Shown: positions 11,268 through 24,081, counted from the first letter of the stretch. The stretch is DNA of 64,000 bases from Zizania palustris (GCA_019279435.1 JAAALK010000079.1:86918162-86982161), one strand, 5' to 3'. The notes: a model not told the origin generated them from the sequence alone. Numbers and translations are program-made.

Positions 11268-14023
11268 TGTAACACCCCGATTTAATAAAACCGGGAATTT
11301 ATTGAAATTCCATAGAAAATCAATAAATACAAGACGTTCATCACACGACTGCGTACAATACGCCGATCAATCATGGTTCGTAGACCATATTATTACAAAA
11401 GAGTTAAAACAAAGATAAACTAATAAAATAAATCCTCTAGATGAACGCCTTCTTCTAGTCTCGTGCCTTGACTGGGTCGCTACTCCAGACCGTCACCCTC
11501 CTCGTAGTAGACTGCCTCTGGTGGTGTAAGTCAACGGGGGTGAGTACAATCGTACTCAGCAAGCCACCGAATGCAATTATAATGGAAGGTAATAACAAGG
11601 AAGGTAGTGGCTCACTTTTGCGGAAAATCGTTTTTGTAAAGAAATTAATGTAATCCAGTTATTAATGCAGAAAAGTAAACATGATTTCATGCATCATCTT
11701 CTAACTCGAGGGGTACAGTCAGCCCACCCTCGCTCAACAGTCCTTACATGCCATGAATAACACATACATTCACATAACAGTAAACTAACTGCGAGAGGTC
11801 ACACCACCTGCCCTTGACCGTCGGCTCGGCTTTTCAAAAATATTTATTACTCTAATCAGAGGTGTACTACTGTACCCACAAGGCACTCATTTCCCGCACA
11901 CCGCAGTGTGTTAAATGACTCCTGTCATGAGAAGCTCGTGCCAAAAACTTCAGCATGGAACGCACCAATTCGATAACACCCTCTTATAGGTTTCATATGG
12001 TTTCCCAGTCACTTCGGGCCACACCATACCCCCCCTTGAGCCACGTCAGTACAAGTCACCCGCAGGTTGCCCCTTGCCCCCTCCACTATGATGTTCCAAG
12101 TTGGTACGATCAATACCTCCAGTTAGGACTTACCCACTAAACTTGTGGTTAGTACGGAAGTGCTTTGCAATGGATCCTGCAGACCGGTCCTTATAGTGCC
12201 CCGGGTGCGACCAACCAATTCCAGAGCTTGCACCCGGAACCCACCATACTTATAACATAGCCAACTCCAACAGAATTCAGAGACGAGAATAACGGGGTAA
12301 ATCATATAGCATAATCCATCTATCTACGATTCGTTCTTTTACCCTATAGCAGTTGTGTCAGTACATTGGACACTAGCTAATATAATATTGTAGAGTGACA
12401 AGGAGTTTAGGATCGATAAGCATGGCTTGGGTTTACACACAAGGACGGGGATCTAATAAATATAATGTAGGGCTTGATATCAGACAAATGCAATATTTAA
12501 TTCCTATGTGTTATAGCGGTAATTATGAAAAACTGGGCTCAATGATGATCTGAATGGGGGTTGTGACTTTCCTTGATCCGCGAACGGTGAAGGTGGAACC
12601 TCGGGGTAAGACTCTGGATCATCGACGGCGATGTAGTCTTCTCGATACGGAAAAGTAAACACAACATTCAATAAACAATCCAAAAACCAATCATACAAGC
12701 ATACATGTTTTTGGTTGGATTAAGTAAAGGAGATAGAGTCTTAAATTATATGAAATTGTCACTTAAATATTTAAGATTAAGCTTTAAAGAGGTTTTTGAA
12801 TTTTATAAATTGATATAATTTTTTATGACATTTTTATAAAGTGTTGATTTTTTATTATATGAATTAATTATTTATCCTAAAAGGGCCTTTGATATATTAT
12901 TTAATAAAAATGAAATGGGCAAAGTAAACATTCTATTTTTATTGCATTAAAACAGTGACATGAAGTCATTAAGTCCTCTGAAATTAATATATAAATTATT
13001 AAAGGTTCTTCTGAATAATTTTAAAGGAATTATAAATTAATTCCTAAAGGGGACTTTTCTTTATTATTTAATAAGAATATTTTGTGCCAAATAAACATAT
13101 TGTTTTTATTACATAAAAGTGTAGAGGATAAAAAGACAAATTTTCCAGAATTGAAATGGTCAAATTTGGAGTTAAATTGAGCAAGTTATAAATTTTCAAA
13201 GTTTAAAGCGTTTTTTTGAATTTTATTTAAATAGAAAACAGGCTTGGGTCCACGGTGAGCTAGGCCCACCATGGACCCGCGCACTGTGCGCGTGGGCCGG
13301 TCTGATTTGGACCATTGGATTCAGATCCAATGATTTGTGGTGGGGCGGGGCGGTTAAATGAGATCGAAGGGCTCAGATTGACCGATACCGGTCAACTCCA
13401 GTCAAGGCCATCTAGGCCCTTGATCTCGGGTTTTAATCGTAGCCGTCCCCCTCGGATCCAATGGTGGGGATCCCGTCCAGCAAGGCACGAACAGAAGGGG
13501 TTAATTACCCTTTCTTCTCCGGCTCCGGTGACGCAACGGCGGCGGATCCCCGACGAGGACGAGGTCTTATGGCGCGGCTAAGGCCAAAAATAGAAAGAGG
13601 GGCACAAGGGGGATCCCGGCATACCGGCGGCGACGACGATGGGGCAGTGGCAGCGATCAGCGATGAGGAGAGAGTGGCGGTGTCCTCGGGTTGGCGGTGG
13701 CGATGGCATTCCGGTGGTCGGCAGTGCAAAAAAGGGCGATGCCACGGTAGGGGAGACGACGACGGTCTCGATGGTGTTGAGAGCTTGGCGATCGGAGGTC
13801 TCTGGTGACGGCGGCCGTCGGCTGGAGGCAAGGTGGCATGGTGGTGCGAGAAGAGTGCGGTCATGCTTGCTAAGGCGAAAACCTGGGCGATTCTGGAGTA
13901 TGGCGATCGGTGGAGGAGGAGAGGGTTAAATAGGGGGACGTCGGCGTCGTGAACGGAAGGCGGAGGGAGGGAAACCCGAGGGGTTTCCATGGATACTCCG
14001 GCGAGCTTCCATAAGCACGGGTA
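11268..14023 (-). repeat. Gypsy-3 3' LTR, first part
   Basis: It starts TGTAACACCCCGATTTAATA and aligns with the 5' LTR from 27414 almost throughout. The middle (about 12700-13230) is A/T-rich; 13300-13990 is G/C-rich with open frames in several phases that I do not treat as genes. Copia-C interrupts at 14024. A minus-strand TATA-like run (complement of gggttaaatag, about 13923-13933) precedes the leader. Confidence 0.85.
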
Positions 14024-14245
14024 TGTTGGACCGAAAACGGTGACCAGAGGAGGGTGAATGGGAGCTTTTAAAATTTCAAACTAAAAATAGCCTTCTGTTT
14101 TACTTCTGTCTTCTGCGGAACAGGCTTCGAACACACCCTTTGAAGTTCTGGTTTAGAGGTATTTCACAGCTCCGAAATCAGGCTTCACAAGGAGTAAAAG
14201 TTTGAAGCCAAGAAGACTTCGCTCCAACCACAACCCCGAAAATTC

Positions 14246-14447
14246 AGCTCTGCTAAGTTAGTGCAGGCTCCGCACACAGGGTGCCTTCGAGGAGGCTTCA
14301 CACTTCACCCTTCGCAATAGCGGACTTCCCTCTGAGGAGTTCGATCAACTCTGCTAAGTCAGTGCAGGCTCAGCACACTAGGTGCCTTCGAGTAGGCTTC
14401 GTACTTCACCCTTCGCAAGAGCAGACTTCCCTCTACAGACTTCGACC
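14246..14447. repeat. 101 bp tandem duplication in the Copia-C LTR
   Basis: Two diverged copies of a unit beginning with A-CTCTGCTAAGT. The same pair is in the 5' LTR (from 23196 and 23297), so the duplication predates this insertion. Confidence 0.8.
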
Positions 14448-14877
14448 AAATACTCAGCACTAGCAAGTAGTGCTGGGCTTCGTACTTCGAAGGTCTAAAC
14501 GCACACTTAACACACTTCGCCGAGAACTTCGACAAGGGAAGAAAACGGGCTTCGAACAGTGCTTCGCTAGTAATCAGAGAGGTCTAGCCTCCAGTTTACA
14601 CAGAGCGAACAGACACTGAAAAACACACTTCACCCAGACAGACTTCTCACACACCTCTCTAGAAAACTCACAAGAAGATGGTGCACAGAGAAATCAAAGC
14701 ATGCAGTGCAACACACAGTACAAGTTTAAGCAGTGAAAGAAGAACAGAATCAAAACTTCATTGCATGAACAGAGAACACAAAATGAACTCACAGGATAAA
14801 TACAGAGAGTGTGGCGGCTACCACAGGAGTTCTACAATGGCTGCTCAAAGTGTTGATGTGACCTAGCTAGCCTCCAC

Positions 14878-14886
14878 TATTTATAG
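14878..14886 (-). promoter_or_regulatory. TATA box of the Copia-C 3' LTR
   Basis: The complement reads CTATAAATA. It is conserved at 23826-23834 in the 5' LTR. Confidence 0.65.
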
Positions 14887-15311
14887 GCACTATTCAGCCC
14901 TGTGAATAGACTACTTTACCCCTAGGGTTTACACCAGTTTTGTCTCATCAGAACAGGGGGTACAGCTGGTAGTCTACTTTATTTGGAGGCTTCTTTTGTC
15001 AGCTTCACAGAGGGGACAACACCAGCTTTTGCAGAGCAGATGCTGTCAGCCTTTGCAGTTTTGGACCCTTCTGAAGCCCCCCTTCGCACGCGAGGGGTGC
15101 AGTAGCTTTGGTGATAAGCCTTGAGCCTCATGGCCTTCGCTTCACCGAAGTCAGCCTTCGATACAGAGACAGTTTTGAGCCGAAGCCGTCAAAGCCCTTG
15201 GGCCTTAGCACCAACACCTTTGGAGTGCACCACCACGACTTCGCATCTTCTCCCAGCTTGAACTCCATTAGTCCGTGTACCGAAGCCATGCATGGCTGAA
15301 GTACCTCAAGT

Positions 15312-15430
15312 TAGCCTCACTCCGAAGTCAGCCTTACTCCGGAGCCAGCCTCACTCCGAAGTCAGCTTCACTCTGAAGTCAGCTTCACTCCGAAGACAGC
15401 CTCACTCCAAAGTCAGCTTTACTCCGGAGC
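15312..15430. repeat. Short tandem repeats of about 17 bp in the Copia-C LTR
   Basis: About seven imperfect copies of TCACTCCGAAGTCAGCC/T. The segment is absent from the 5' LTR because of that copy's internal deletion. Confidence 0.8.
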
Positions 15431-16199
15431 ATCACCCTTCGAAGTCCCTCCTTCGTCCAAGGCCTCCGCATGAAGCATTCCATGAGCACTTCATCACAGT
15501 GTCTCTCCCCGAGCACACTCCTCGACGATCCTCACCCGGACCATGCCTTCAATGCACCTCGACTTCTGAGACCTTCATCGGGTATACCTTCGAGTGCCTC
15601 CCTCCGGAGCACACTTTGAATGCCTTGCCTCATTGCTGAGGACTTGGTCCACCATACTCCGAAGTCACTCCATTCAGAGTACCCTTCGAAGTGCCTCGTC
15701 TCTGAGGACTTCGTCTTGGAGTACCTTCACCCAGAGCCACACTCCACACTTACTGCCTTCTCCTGGCGCACATCGACTCGAGGTCCGACTTCGACCCCTT
15801 CGCAGCCTTCGTGACCTAGCGCCCCGCTTCCCTGCATCAAGCCTCCTGCTTGACCCAGGTTCACTTGCTGCGAACCGTCCGTCGCCTCCGAAGTCACCTG
15901 CGCACCACAGATAGACAAACAAGTGTATCCAGTACCCCGGAGACCTCTCCGGGTAAACAACCTTTGGCACACACTCCGGTGTACCGCCCAAAATACCAAG
16001 ACCTTCGGTACGACCCAGTCATCGTGTACTGTCGGAGCCCTCCGACAAGCACACTCCGCTGCAACAGCTGCAGCAAACAGACCCACCGAACCCTTTGGTG
16101 AAACAACCTCCGAACCCCCTCAGAGGGACCCCTTCGAATCAGAGGATAAAATCTGTCAATCACTCATCACAGACTCCAAAACCAACCCTTGGTTTCTCA

Positions 16200-16210
16200 A
16201 TCTCCCCCTT
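16200..16210 (-). other. Copia-C polypurine tract
   Basis: The minus strand reads AAGGGGGAGAT directly before the 3' LTR, identical to the tracts of Copia-A and Copia-B. It primes plus-strand DNA synthesis. Confidence 0.88.
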
Positions 16211-17326
16211 GATGAGTGCATTAACAACCAAATTCAAGTTCAAGAAAATTTGAAAAATTTCAGCACACAAGTGACCATAAAAACTCAGAAATGAGCCAAA
16301 TAATGTCACTTGACAAAAGAATTTTTCTCCCCCTTTTTCAACAGAGTAAAAGCCCCTTCGGCAAATCTTTCCCTTTGCAAGATAAAACTCCCCCGGAGTT
16401 AAGTTAGTTTACCCCTTGCTACAGAGAACTCAGAAATTTCTCCCCCTTTGGCAATGCAAGCATCAAGGAGCATTCAAAAGATGCAAAGCTTCGAAATGGG
16501 TAGAATTGCAAAGACATATAAAGCAAAAATATGCCAACATTAATACCAATTTTCATGTGCTCAGCTCAATTTAACATTCTCTAAAAACATGATGACAGCA
16601 TGTGATTTTATCATTTTGAAATAAAAGCATCACCACTCAATCAAGGTAACTAGACAAGTAGAAATAGGAACTGCGCAAAACTAGTCAATTTCTACTCTAG
16701 ACAGACAAGTCCAGTTCAAATGGAGCATTGAAAGCAAACTTGATGATCAAAGAATTTTGTTGTTCTTTTCATAATGTCAGGGGTTATTTGTTTGTATACT
16801 TTATACTTTCCAATCAGGCCAAGCCAAGGCACAAAGCCATCAGAAGCTTAAGGCGGTGATTTTGGCATACACTACACTATCCAGTTCAGACCAAAGTACA
16901 ATGGTAAGCAGTCTAGAATAGAGCAGTGCGACAAACAAACCCACCTGAATCTTTTTCGCTTGTAACATACAAATCATGGATTTTTGAATTTTTAAATTTA
17001 GTGACCAAATTGTTTAGCACTTGATGAATATCCATGAATACAATTTTTCAAGTTGCAATGTTTAGCATCCAGAGAAAAGGTGTCTTGCTATCAAGCAGAT
17101 AAAAGATAGCTAAAGCAGTCCTGCCTAAACATGCTAGATTCAAGACTAAGCAGTGAGCATGATTTAATTTTGGAAATAAAAATCATGCACATAATGTTTC
17201 AGATATATTAAATAGAGCTGAACCGACATGATTACATGAATTATAATCAGGCATATAAGTGCAAAAGATGTAAATGCAATTTCACACATGATGAGCATAT
17301 GCAAGACAATTAAAATCTGCTCCCCC
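16211..17326 (-). other. Copia-C 3' untranslated region, no gene seen
   Basis: 1.1 kb between the RNase H stop and the polypurine tract. No envelope-like reading frame is visible. Several extra G-rich tracts (plus-strand ctcccc runs near 16326, 16390, 16441 and 17320) resemble additional polypurine tracts. Confidence 0.75.
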
Positions 17327-18811
17327 TCACAAAATGCCGTAAGGGTGACAAACACCAAGTTCTCCACGCAAGTAGGCAAAACGAGAAGCATCGAGGGGTT
17401 TTGTGAAAATATCGGCTAGCTGGTGTTGGGTATCAACATATTGAAGTTCAATATCACCCTTCTCATTATGATCTCTGAGAAAATGATATCGCACATCAAT
17501 GTGTTTGGTTCTGGAATGCTGAACCGGGTTGTTTGCAATACAAATAGCACTGGTGTTATCACAGAAAAGTGGAACACTCTTATAATCTAACCCAAAATCC
17601 CGCAAAGTGAAAACCATCCATAAAATCTGAGAGCAACAGCTAGCTGCAGCAACATATTCGGCCTCAACCGTCAATTGTAATACACTAGACTGTTTGCGGG
17701 AAGACCAACAAACTAGTGATGTACCTAGAAAATGACAAGTACCAGAGGTACTCTTCCTATCAATCCTACACCCAGCAAAATCCACATCGGAATAACCTCG
17801 AAGACACAAAGAGGAAGACGCCGAATACCAAATGCCGAATTCTAAGGTATGTTTGAGATACCTGAGAATACGCTTTACCGCTTGGCGGTGCGAAGCTCGT
17901 GGTGAAGCCTGAAAACAAGCGCACAGACACATTGCGAAGTGTATGTGCGGCCTCGTAGCAGTCAAGTAGAGGAGGGAGCCGATCATGCTTCGGAACTCCT
18001 TCTGATCTACAGCTTCTCCATCTTCATCAGGATCCAATGCTACAGATGTAGCCATTGGAGTGGCGAGTGGCTTCGCATCAGCCATGTCGAATTTCTTGAG
18101 CAGGTCCTTGGTGTACTTCGTCTGGTGGACAAAAGTACCTTGTTTGCTTTGCTTGATTTGCAAACCAAGGAAAAAAGTGAGTTCGCCCATCATGGACATC
18201 TCGAACTCCCTGCTCATGGCATCTGCAAACTCAGCATCCAAAGCATGAGAAGAGTCACCAAAGATGATATCATCCACATAAATCTAGACTAGAAGGAAAT
18301 CTTTACCATGCTTGAGAGTAAACAGAGTTTTATCGACAGATCCCATCAAATACCCCCGCTCAAGCAGAAAAGACTTAAATCTATCATACCAAGCCCTAGG
18401 GGCCTGCTTGAGTCCATAAAGAGCCTTATGAAGTTTAAGGACTTTATGTGGGTATTTGGGGTTTTCAAAACTAGGGGGTTGTTTTACATAAACATCTTCG
18501 CCTATGAAGCCATTAAGAAATGCACTTTTGACATCCATTTGATAGAGTTTGAATCCTCGGGATATCGCAAATGCAAGTAAAATCCTAATGGCCTCAAGAC
18601 GAGCAACAGGTGCAAAAGTTTCAGTAAAATCAATCCCTTCTAATTGAGAATAACCCTGAGCTACAAGTCTAGCCTTGTTTCTAACTATTGTCCCATCCTC
18701 CCCTTGTTTGTTTTTGAAAATACATTTTGTTCCAATGAAATGAACATTTGGTGGAGGATCAACTAAAGTCCAGACTTGGTTTCTCTCAAAATTTTCAAAT
18801 TCTTCATGCAT
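17327..18811 (-). pseudogene. pol: Copia-C reverse transcriptase and RNase H
   Basis: One continuous frame from 18811 to 17327, interrupted by a single TAG at 18284-18286 where related elements have Gln. The Ty1/copia RT begins with NFERNQVWTLVDPPP and contains ARLVAQGYSQ, QMDVKSAFLNG and LYGLKQAPRAWYDR. The segment after the stop starts with MDDIIFGD, in line with the YVDD catalytic box. RNase H follows with YSDVDFAGCRIDRKSTSGTCHF, VEAEYVAAASC and the C-terminal QLADIFTKPLD. The end at HPYGIL matches the end of Copia-A pol (HPYGIM). With one nonsense codon it is among the best kept pol segments here. Confidence 0.88.
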
Positions 18812-18852
18812 GGCATTGATCCAACTAGAATCAGAAAGTGCATGACTAACAT

Positions 18853-19170
18853 CTAAGGGCTCGAAAGAAGAAAAAAAGCGGAATCAATGAAATGAGCATG
18901 AGAACGTGTTACACTTTGATCAAGCTCACCAATGATCTGCTCGGGAGGATTCATCCTTTGAACATGGTGTGGAGCCTCGTGGCAGGATGCAGTCTCCCCC
19001 TCAACTTGTGCATTCGAGTGGTCCAAAATGACTGATGTCAAGGTAGTTGCTTCGGGACCTTGTGCCGAAGTGGTCGAAGCGGGGTCGGCTTCGGGGGTTG
19101 ATGTCGAGGGTAGTAGGGGTTCATCCTCGAAATCTCCGGGATCTTCTTCTTCGAAGATAGTCTGTTCCAT
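18853..19170 (-). pseudogene. pol: Copia-C linker between integrase and RT
   Basis: An acidic, Ser/Thr/Pro-rich spacer (MEQTIFEEEDPGDF onward) that ends in HVQRMNPPEQIIGELDQ just before RT. It is the same kind of linker as in Copia-A (47760-48010) and Copia-B (34540-34830). It lies in a different frame from integrase, so a shift separates them near 19170-19230. Confidence 0.7.
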
Positions 19171-19229
19171 GCCGTGTTCATTTGCCTATTCAAGATTAGA
19201 ACTAACAGAGGGGGTTGATTCATCAAAAG

Positions 19230-20502
19230 TCACATCACATGACTCGATGACAGTGTTAGTCTCCAAATATAAACACGACAAGAATGACCATGTGTAGTGT
19301 AACTCAAAAAGATCTCGTCATAAGAACGCGACTCAAATTTGTCTAAATTACCACATTTTAGGATAAAGCAAGGACAGCCAAAAACTCGAAGATGAGTAAC
19401 CTTGGGTTGTCTCCCAAAACGTAGCTCATAGGATGTCAAGTTCAAAATTGAGCGCAAGAAGATTCGGTTTGAGATGTAACAAGCAGTGTTCATGGCCTCA
19501 GCCCAGAATTTTCTAGGAGTCCTATGCTCATCGAGCATCGTCCTAGCCATCTCAACCAAAGTGCGGTTCTTTCTCTCAACAACACCGTTCTGTTGAGGAA
19601 CCCACGGAGCAGAGAATTGATGTTCTATGCCATGCTCCATGCAAAAGTCAACAAAGAGACTGTTCTTGAACTCAATGCCATTGTCACTTCAAATGAATTT
19701 CAATGCACCAGGGAGTTCAGTGAAAAGTCTCAAAGCCAAGCTCCGAAAATGTGAAAACACTTCATCCTTGCTGGCAAGAAAGAAGACCCACGAGTAGCGA
19801 GAGAAATCGTCGACAATTACTAGCACATACCACTTGCCACCTAAAGAACTAACCTGAGAAGGACCTACAATGTCCATGTGGAGAAGTTCTCTGGGTTGTT
19901 CAGTCATCACCGTAGTGATTGGCGAATGAGAAGCGGCAATCATTTTTCCATGTCGACATGGAGCGCAAACTAAATTCTTCTCAAACTTGAGCTTGGGCAA
20001 TCCTCGGATCAGACCTAGGGCACTCAGACGAGCAAGCAACTCAAAGCTCATATGCCCTAGTCTCCTATGCCATTTTCAAAGCTCAGAAGTAGAATGTGTA
20101 ACAAGACAATGAGAAGAACTAGATCACTCAGAAAAATCAGCTCCAAAAACTCTCCCAACTCTAAAGATCTTACAGACCACAACGCCATCAGAATTGAGTA
20201 CTTGCGAAGTATCGCGATGGAATCGCACTTCGAAGCCCTCATCAAGCAATTGAGATACAGAAATCAAATTGTATCCCAAATTTTCAACCAAAGCAACATC
20301 TTTGAGAGTGAAATTAGAGTTGATTCTTACCACACCTTTATCTTTCACTCTACTCCTTCGATTGTTGCCGAAGGTGATATGTTCCCTTTGCTTGGGTGTG
20401 GTGAGGCTGGAGAACAATGCTGCATCTCCAGTCATATGGCACGAACAACCGGAGTCCATGATCCACATGCCCTCCAAGCCTCGATATGCCACCTACACAT
20501 GA
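19230..20502 (-). pseudogene. pol: Copia-C protease, GAG-pre-integrase and integrase
   Basis: Protease starts with WIMDSGCSCHMTG (catalytic D-S-G). Next comes the GAG-pre-integrase zinc domain (HRRLGHMSF, later CAPCRHGKM), then the integrase core with LHMDIVGP, SDNGIEFKNS and PQQNGVVERKNRT, which place the three catalytic acidic residues. The frame is the same as gag (start 22910). Stops are few: one after ADFSE near 20124 and one just before SDNG near 19686, where related copies carry Arg. The core ends by 19230 with a shift. Confidence 0.87.
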
Positions 20503-20561
20503 TAAGAAAATCACGATCGCTCAGTGCTGGGGTGAGTGAAGATATGACGAGGCATCTAGCA

Positions 20562-22910
20562 CTAAGTGATACGAGTAGTAGGCACAGTAAAAGTAGATTG
20601 TCTACGCACAGGATAATCAGAATGATGCAAAGTGCGAGGTCTACCTACATGCTGTGATCCAAAAGCATGACGAGGTCTCCTACTCTGACGAGGTACAAAG
20701 CTACTCGCACGGGGTCTACCACCATATGGAACATGGTGAACACCACGAGGAGCAAAACCTCTCTGAGAAGTACGAGGAGCCTCGAAAACAGGACGAGAGT
20801 AAAACTCAAACTCATGCATACCTAAAGATGGGTAGTGCATGTTCTGGAACCACATTGCCTGAGAGCATCGCTCATCCTTGATGCGACGAAAATAGAACCC
20901 ATCCAAGTGACCCGCCCTCTGACACTAGGAACAATGAAAAACTCTCCTAGGGGCGCTCTCATGAGTCATAGGAGCAATCCTCACAGGCTCCTTGGGCTTC
21001 TGCTGAGTGGTTTTCTTGGGAGGAATTTTCTTTGCAAAAGGAGTGGTTTTCTTTGGAGTTCGGGTAGACTTTTTAGCTGATGGAGTGTCTAACAGAGCTC
21101 TCTCTTTCTCTAAGGTAGTGGGTGAGGTAAAAATAGTTTTGTTTACACTGTCTGAAGGAATCCTCTCAAAACCCAATCCTAGAGCTAACCCTGCTCTGTT
21201 AGCAAACATCTTGGTTTTGGCCAAGAGCAAGTCCATCCTACCCTTTCCCTTAGCGCATTTGTTAACCACAGAAAGAAGGTATTCATTTTCAGTCATTAGG
21301 TTCTCAGCTCGCTCTCTAACAGTGCCTAGCTAGTCCTTAAGGGTTATGTAAGTGTCACACACAGGTTGCACATCCCTAGAACTACCGGCCCTTTCAAATC
21401 TAGCCTCTAAATCCTGAACATGCTTATCACGTAAATCAATGCTCTCACGTAATAAGGGCAGTTCATCTTCTGTGCAGTCTCAAGCTCAGAAAGAGTTTGA
21501 GCATGCATAGAACGCAACTGAGCAAGCTCACTCATGACAACAGTGCAAGATTCACATTCAACATCATTAACCATAGACTTAAGCATGGCATAATCAGTAG
21601 AAACAGATTCTAGCCTAAGTCTAAGGTCTTTTCTATCTCTAGCGGCTTGCACAAGTAATCTATCCTGACCAAGAACTACTTTGATTCAGTTCATCTAGTT
21701 TAATTGAAAGTTGGTCATAGGATAAAGGTACCTAAGATGAGTCAAGCTCATCACCGCTGTGATCACTGTCGACCATGAAGTAGAGGCCGGTGAAATCTCG
21801 TCCCTTCGTGTCCTTCTTCTCCTCCTTCCTTGGGGACTCCTCCTCCTCAGAGCTCGACTCCTCAGTTGAGGAAGTGTCGATGTCGCTGAGAGCAGCAACA
21901 AATGCTCTGGAAGCGGCTTTGGCTACCCTCTTAGCCACCTTGCCACGCTTGCCCTTCACAAAGGGTTTCCTCTCCTTTTTGTGGTATTTGGGGCGCTCAC
22001 TCTCATCTCTCTTCTTGAGTTTTGGGCAATTGGCCTTGATGTGAGAAGTGTCGCCACACTCAAAGCAACCACTAAAATCACCTCTCCTCTGATCCCGTCT
22101 CTCATGGTGAAAATGGGTGAACCTTCTGGCAATGAGAGCAATCTCATCATCATCCAGAGTATCCACCTGCTCTTTAGTGATGGAGACCAGGGAGGACAAA
22201 GCAAAACCATCTGCAAAAACACAAGTGCCTGATGTGCTTGGTTCTGTAGTGATGCCACGGCTAGTGCTAGAAACTAATGCCAATGGTTGTGGCAAGGAGT
22301 TCCTATGCACTGCAAGAGATGCCTTGGCAATCTCTGTGGACTTCGGCTTGCTAAAGAGCTCATCACAGGTCAATGTGTCATAACCTGCGGACTCCTCAAT
22401 GCTCGATATCTTTACTTCCCATATGCTACGATCAAGAGCATAGAGAAGCTTGATAGCCTTATCATGATCATTGTAAGCAAGCATCCCGTTGAACCCCAAG
22501 TTACTCACTATTGCATCAAAGCGAGAAAACATGACATCTATAGATTCACCAGGTGCCTGCACAAACAGCTGATACTGTTGATTGTATGTGCTTTGGCACC
22601 TGGCCTTATTCTGTGTAGAGCCCTCATGAAAAATAGTTAGTGTAGTCCAAATTTCCCTAGCGGTCCTAAGGTGCTGCACCCTATCAAACTCACTCCGGCT
22701 CAAACCAATGAACAATATGTTTCTAACCTTGGAGTTAGCATTATACTGATCCTTCTCAGTTTGAGAGGTGTGAGTTTCAGGGATGGAGTATTGTGAGTCC
22801 ACAATCTCCCAAATTGCATTTCCTTGGCTTAGCAAGTAAGCCTCCATGCGCACCTTCTAGTATGCAAAATCCGTCCCATCGAACAGAGGTATTTTACTAA
22901 CTCTGTCCAT
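20562..22910 (-). pseudogene. gag: Copia-C gag
   Basis: The start is the ATG at 22910-22908, which follows the primer site by about 50 bases and opens with MDRVSKIPLFDGTDFAY; a TAG follows at about 22860. A 373-codon open stretch (22853-21732) holds the gag domain (LRTAREIWTTLTIFHEG) and a knuckle CFECGDTSHIKANC near 22025-22068. Then come a Lys/Glu-rich stretch, a probable coiled coil (21652-21407, in another frame), a basic region (21296-20925), and a second knuckle with one Cys codon turned into a stop (HCS-stop-CQRAGHLDGF). The tail is Arg/His-rich. The Sirevirus gag plan is the same as in Copia-A. Confidence 0.87.
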
Positions 22911-22960
22911 GTCGCCAAAAGATCACAAAACCGGTTAAGGTCAGCTGGTAATCTTAACCC

Positions 22961-22972
22961 GCTCTGATACCA
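22961..22972 (-). other. Copia-C primer-binding site
   Basis: The minus strand reads TGGTATCAGAGC, two bases from the 5' LTR. Initiator methionine tRNA type. Confidence 0.92.
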
Positions 22973-22974
22973 AT

Positions 22975-24081
22975 TGTTGGACCAAAAATGGCGACCAGAG
23001 GGAGTGAATGGGAGCTTTTAAAATTTCAGACTAAAAATAGCCTTCTATTTTACTTCTGTCTTCTGCGGAATAGGCTTCGAACACACCCTTTGAAGTTCTG
23101 GTTCGGAGGTATTTCACAGCTCTCAAATCAGGCTTCGCAAGGAGTAAAAGTTCGAAGCCAAGAAGACTTCGCTCCAACCACAACCCTAAAAATTCAGCTC
23201 TGCTAAGTCAGTGCAGGCTCCGCACACAGGGTGCCTTCGAGCAGGCTTCGCACTTCACCCTTCGCAAGAGCGGACTTCCCTCTGAGGACTTTGATCAGCT
23301 CTGCTAAGTCAGTGTAGGCTCAGCACACTGGGTGCCTTCGAGCAGGCTTCGCACTTCACCCTTCGCAAGAGCAGACTTCCCTCTGCAGACTTCGACCAAA
23401 TACTCAACACTAGCAACTGGTGTTGGGCTTCGTACTTCGAAGGTCTAAACGCACACTTAACACACTTCACCGAGGACTTCGACAAGGGAAGAAAATAGGC
23501 TTCGAACAGTGCTTCGCTAGTAATCAGAGAGGTCTAGCCTCCAGTTTACACAGAGCGAACAAACACTGAAAAACACACTTCACCCAGACAGACTTCTCAC
23601 ACACCTCTCTAGAAAACTCACAAGAAGATGGTGCACAGAGAAATCAAAGCATGTAGTGCAACACACAGTACAAGTTCAAGCAGTGAAAGAAGAACAGAAT
23701 CAAAACTTCATTGCATGAACAGGGAACACAAAATGAACTCACAGGATGAATACAGAGAGTGGCGGCTAGCACAGTAGTTCTACAATGGCTGTTCAAAGTG
23801 TTGATGTGACCTAGCTAGCCTCCACTATTTATAGGCACTATTCAGCCCTGTTAATAGACTACTTTACCCCTAGGGTTTACACCGGTTTTGTCTCATCAGA
23901 ACAGGGGGTACAGCTGCAACACTCCGACAAGCACACTCCGCTGCAACAGCTGCAGCAAACAGACCCACCGAACCCTTTGGTGAAACAACCTCCGAACCCC
24001 TTCGGAGGGACCCCTTCAAATCAGAGGATAAAATCTGTCAATCACTCATCACAGACTCCGAAACCAACCCTTGGTTTCTCA
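22975..24081 (-). repeat. Copia-C 5' LTR, internally deleted
   Basis: Both ends match the 3' LTR, but the part equivalent to about 14970-16040 is missing: the junction is near 23918, where GGTACAGCTG is followed by CAACACTCCGACAAG. Length is 1107 bp against 2176 for the partner. It keeps the TATA box (23826-23834) and the 101 bp duplication. Confidence 0.87.

Larger units (their letters stand above)
14024..16199 (-). repeat. Copia-C 3' LTR
   Basis: It runs from TGTTGGACCGAAAACGG to CTTGGTTTCTCA on the plus strand, 2176 bp. Internal structure: a 101 bp tandem duplication (units from 14246 and 14347) and a run of roughly 17 bp repeats near 15312-15430. CTTCG/CGAAG motifs are very frequent. Long open frames between 15292 and 16294 follow the repeats and are not considered genes. 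Confidence 0.9.

Noticed and set aside
13505..13990. 161-codon open frame on the minus strand, and overlapping plus-strand frames
   Set aside because: It lies in the G/C-rich part of the Gypsy-3 LTR where stops are rare in all frames, and it is not kept in the 5' LTR copy, where the equivalent frame is broken into 74-75 codons.
15292..16294. Several overlapping frames of 83-123 codons on both strands
   Set aside because: They lie in the repeat-rich Copia-C LTR, overlap on opposite strands and have low-complexity Ser/Pro/Leu composition produced by the CTTCG repeats.
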